A stretch of DNA of 64,000 bases, taken from Synechococcales cyanobacterium GL140_1_metabat_312. Its GTDB lineage: Bacteria > Cyanobacteriota > Cyanobacteriia > Leptolyngbyales > Leptolyngbyaceae. The DNA lies in the NCBI GenBank assembly GCA_025351345.1, contig JANXWB010000080.1, positions 86,729 to 150,728 of the forward strand. Reading direction: 5' to 3'. The notes below the pieces were generated by a model that had not been told where the DNA came from, ran no database searches, and was given only the letters and a program-made list of their open reading frames with translations. A program made the translations under genes and the position numbers. Positions 63,555-64,000 of the stretch are shown here, in pieces (positions within the stretch are counted from its first letter, which is position 1; the number at the start of each line of letters is the position of its first letter).

Positions 63555-64000
63555 TTAGGATCTTGACCGTGCATACTGGCCAAATCGATCGCGCCCCTCA
63601 TCTAAGATCTTGGGTACACCGTTGGGATACGTCTTAGCAATCAAGGTGTTCAACGTCTCAAAGCGATTACCAGGATCGGGATGGCTCTTGAAAAATTCAG
63701 GTTGCCGACTGCCACCGCCTGCCGCTGCCAAAATTTTCATTACCTGCAAAATGCCGATCGGACTATAGCCCGCCTGCGTCATGAACTGTAACCCTAACCG
63801 ATCGCTTTCCGATTCATCCTTGCGACCATAACGTAAATCGACAAGATGGTTGACCGCCCCCGCGATCGCAGCAGCCCCCTGTCCTCCATCATTTCCACCA
63901 CTAGAAATAATTCCCACGGCATTGACTATCGACGCTCCTAGATTTTGTTTTGCTAAATGCTCGGCTCCATGTCGGCCCACCACATGACCAATCTCATGGC
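63555..64000 (-). CDS. M48 family zinc metalloprotease, partial
   Basis: The gene runs off the right edge; 148 C-terminal residues are visible. The first complete codons read HEIGHVVGRHGAEH, the zinc-binding HExxH of peptidase M48, with ESDRLGLQFMTQAGY holding the third zinc ligand Glu and FFKSHPDPGNRFETL typical of the secreted YcaL/LoiP-like group. These proteases degrade misfolded envelope proteins. The N-terminus and signal peptide are outside the window. Confidence 0.9.
   Translation of the reverse strand, partial: HEIGHVVGRHGAEHLAKQNLGASIVNAVGIISSGGNDGGQGAAAIAGAVNHLVDLRYGRKDESESDRLGLQFMTQAGYSPIGILQVMKILAAAGGGSRQPEFFKSHPDPGNRFETLNTLIAKTYPNGVPKILDEGRDRFGQYARSRS

Overview
This is a 64 kb chromosomal window from a cyanobacterium, and one that carries out oxygenic photosynthesis. 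It encodes PsbY, a high-light-inducible protein, ferredoxin-NADP reductase with the phycobilisome-linker N-terminus (petH), phosphoribulokinase (prk), NdhM and a carotenoid oxygenase. The hexamer CGATCG, the core of the cyanobacterial HIP1 repeat, recurs every few hundred bases almost everywhere. No nitrogenase or heterocyst genes are present apart from an isolated xisHI pair. Genus cannot be fixed from this window.

Layout. 0-6 kb: the end of apolipoprotein N-acyltransferase, a PilT-type ATPase, ndhM, a histidine phosphatase, a membrane protein of unknown role and a HerA-like ATPase. 6-14.3 kb: a GAF histidine kinase, an ABC1 kinase, a free-standing TOBE-like domain, a glycosyltransferase, a glyoxalase-II-like hydrolase and a second histidine kinase. 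14.5-22.2 kb: lepA, the UDP-xylose pathway pair (UDP-glucose dehydrogenase plus UDP-glucuronate decarboxylase), a PlsC acyltransferase, two identical tRNA-Glu genes and an LCP cell-wall ligase. 22.4-28.4 kb is the accessory region: a pentapeptide/HhH membrane protein, xisHI, a trypsin-like protease paired with a Trypco1 (CU044_2847) protein, and the wreck of a ParDE toxin-antitoxin module. 28.4-38.4 kb: recQ, a TPR membrane protein, a thioredoxin, alanine dehydrogenase, a glycosyltransferase, a PIG-L deacetylase, hli, psbY and a phospholipase-D-like lipoprotein with an EF-hand. 38.4-45.5 kb: cysteine desulfurase, purK, 6S RNA (ssaA), petH diverging from prk, and two small genes. 45.5-57.3 kb: a Crp-family regulator coupled to an alpha/beta-hydrolase homologue, an oxidoreductase, rnc, murI, a triple-AMIN amidase, a nitrilase-family amidase, a carotenoid oxygenase, a SLOG protein, a MAPEG protein, YajQ and a truncated DUF4351 protein. 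57.4-64 kb: pilMNOQ, a DUF456 protein and an M48 protease running off the end.

How genes work together. pilM, pilN, pilO and pilQ form the alignment complex and secretin of type IV pili, and the PilT-type ATPase at the other end is a retraction motor of the same machine. ugd and the decarboxylase act in sequence to make UDP-xylose for surface polysaccharide, alongside two GT4 glycosyltransferases, a PIG-L deacetylase and an LCP ligase. murI and the amidase serve peptidoglycan. petH and prk link photosynthetic electron transport to the Calvin cycle.

Most interesting points. The protease/Trypco1 pair lies in a 2.2-kb stretch with no CGATCG site and looks like a horizontally acquired conflict (defence) module. 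Next to it are xisHI, whose XisH shows a PD-(D/E)XK nuclease signature, and a ParDE relic whose antitoxin is broken by one missing base. Elsewhere, phosphoribulokinase has Ser in place of the P-loop redox cysteine, an alpha/beta-hydrolase homologue lacks its nucleophile serine, the amidase carries a duplicated signal peptide, and a MalK-type C-terminal domain stands alone as a gene.
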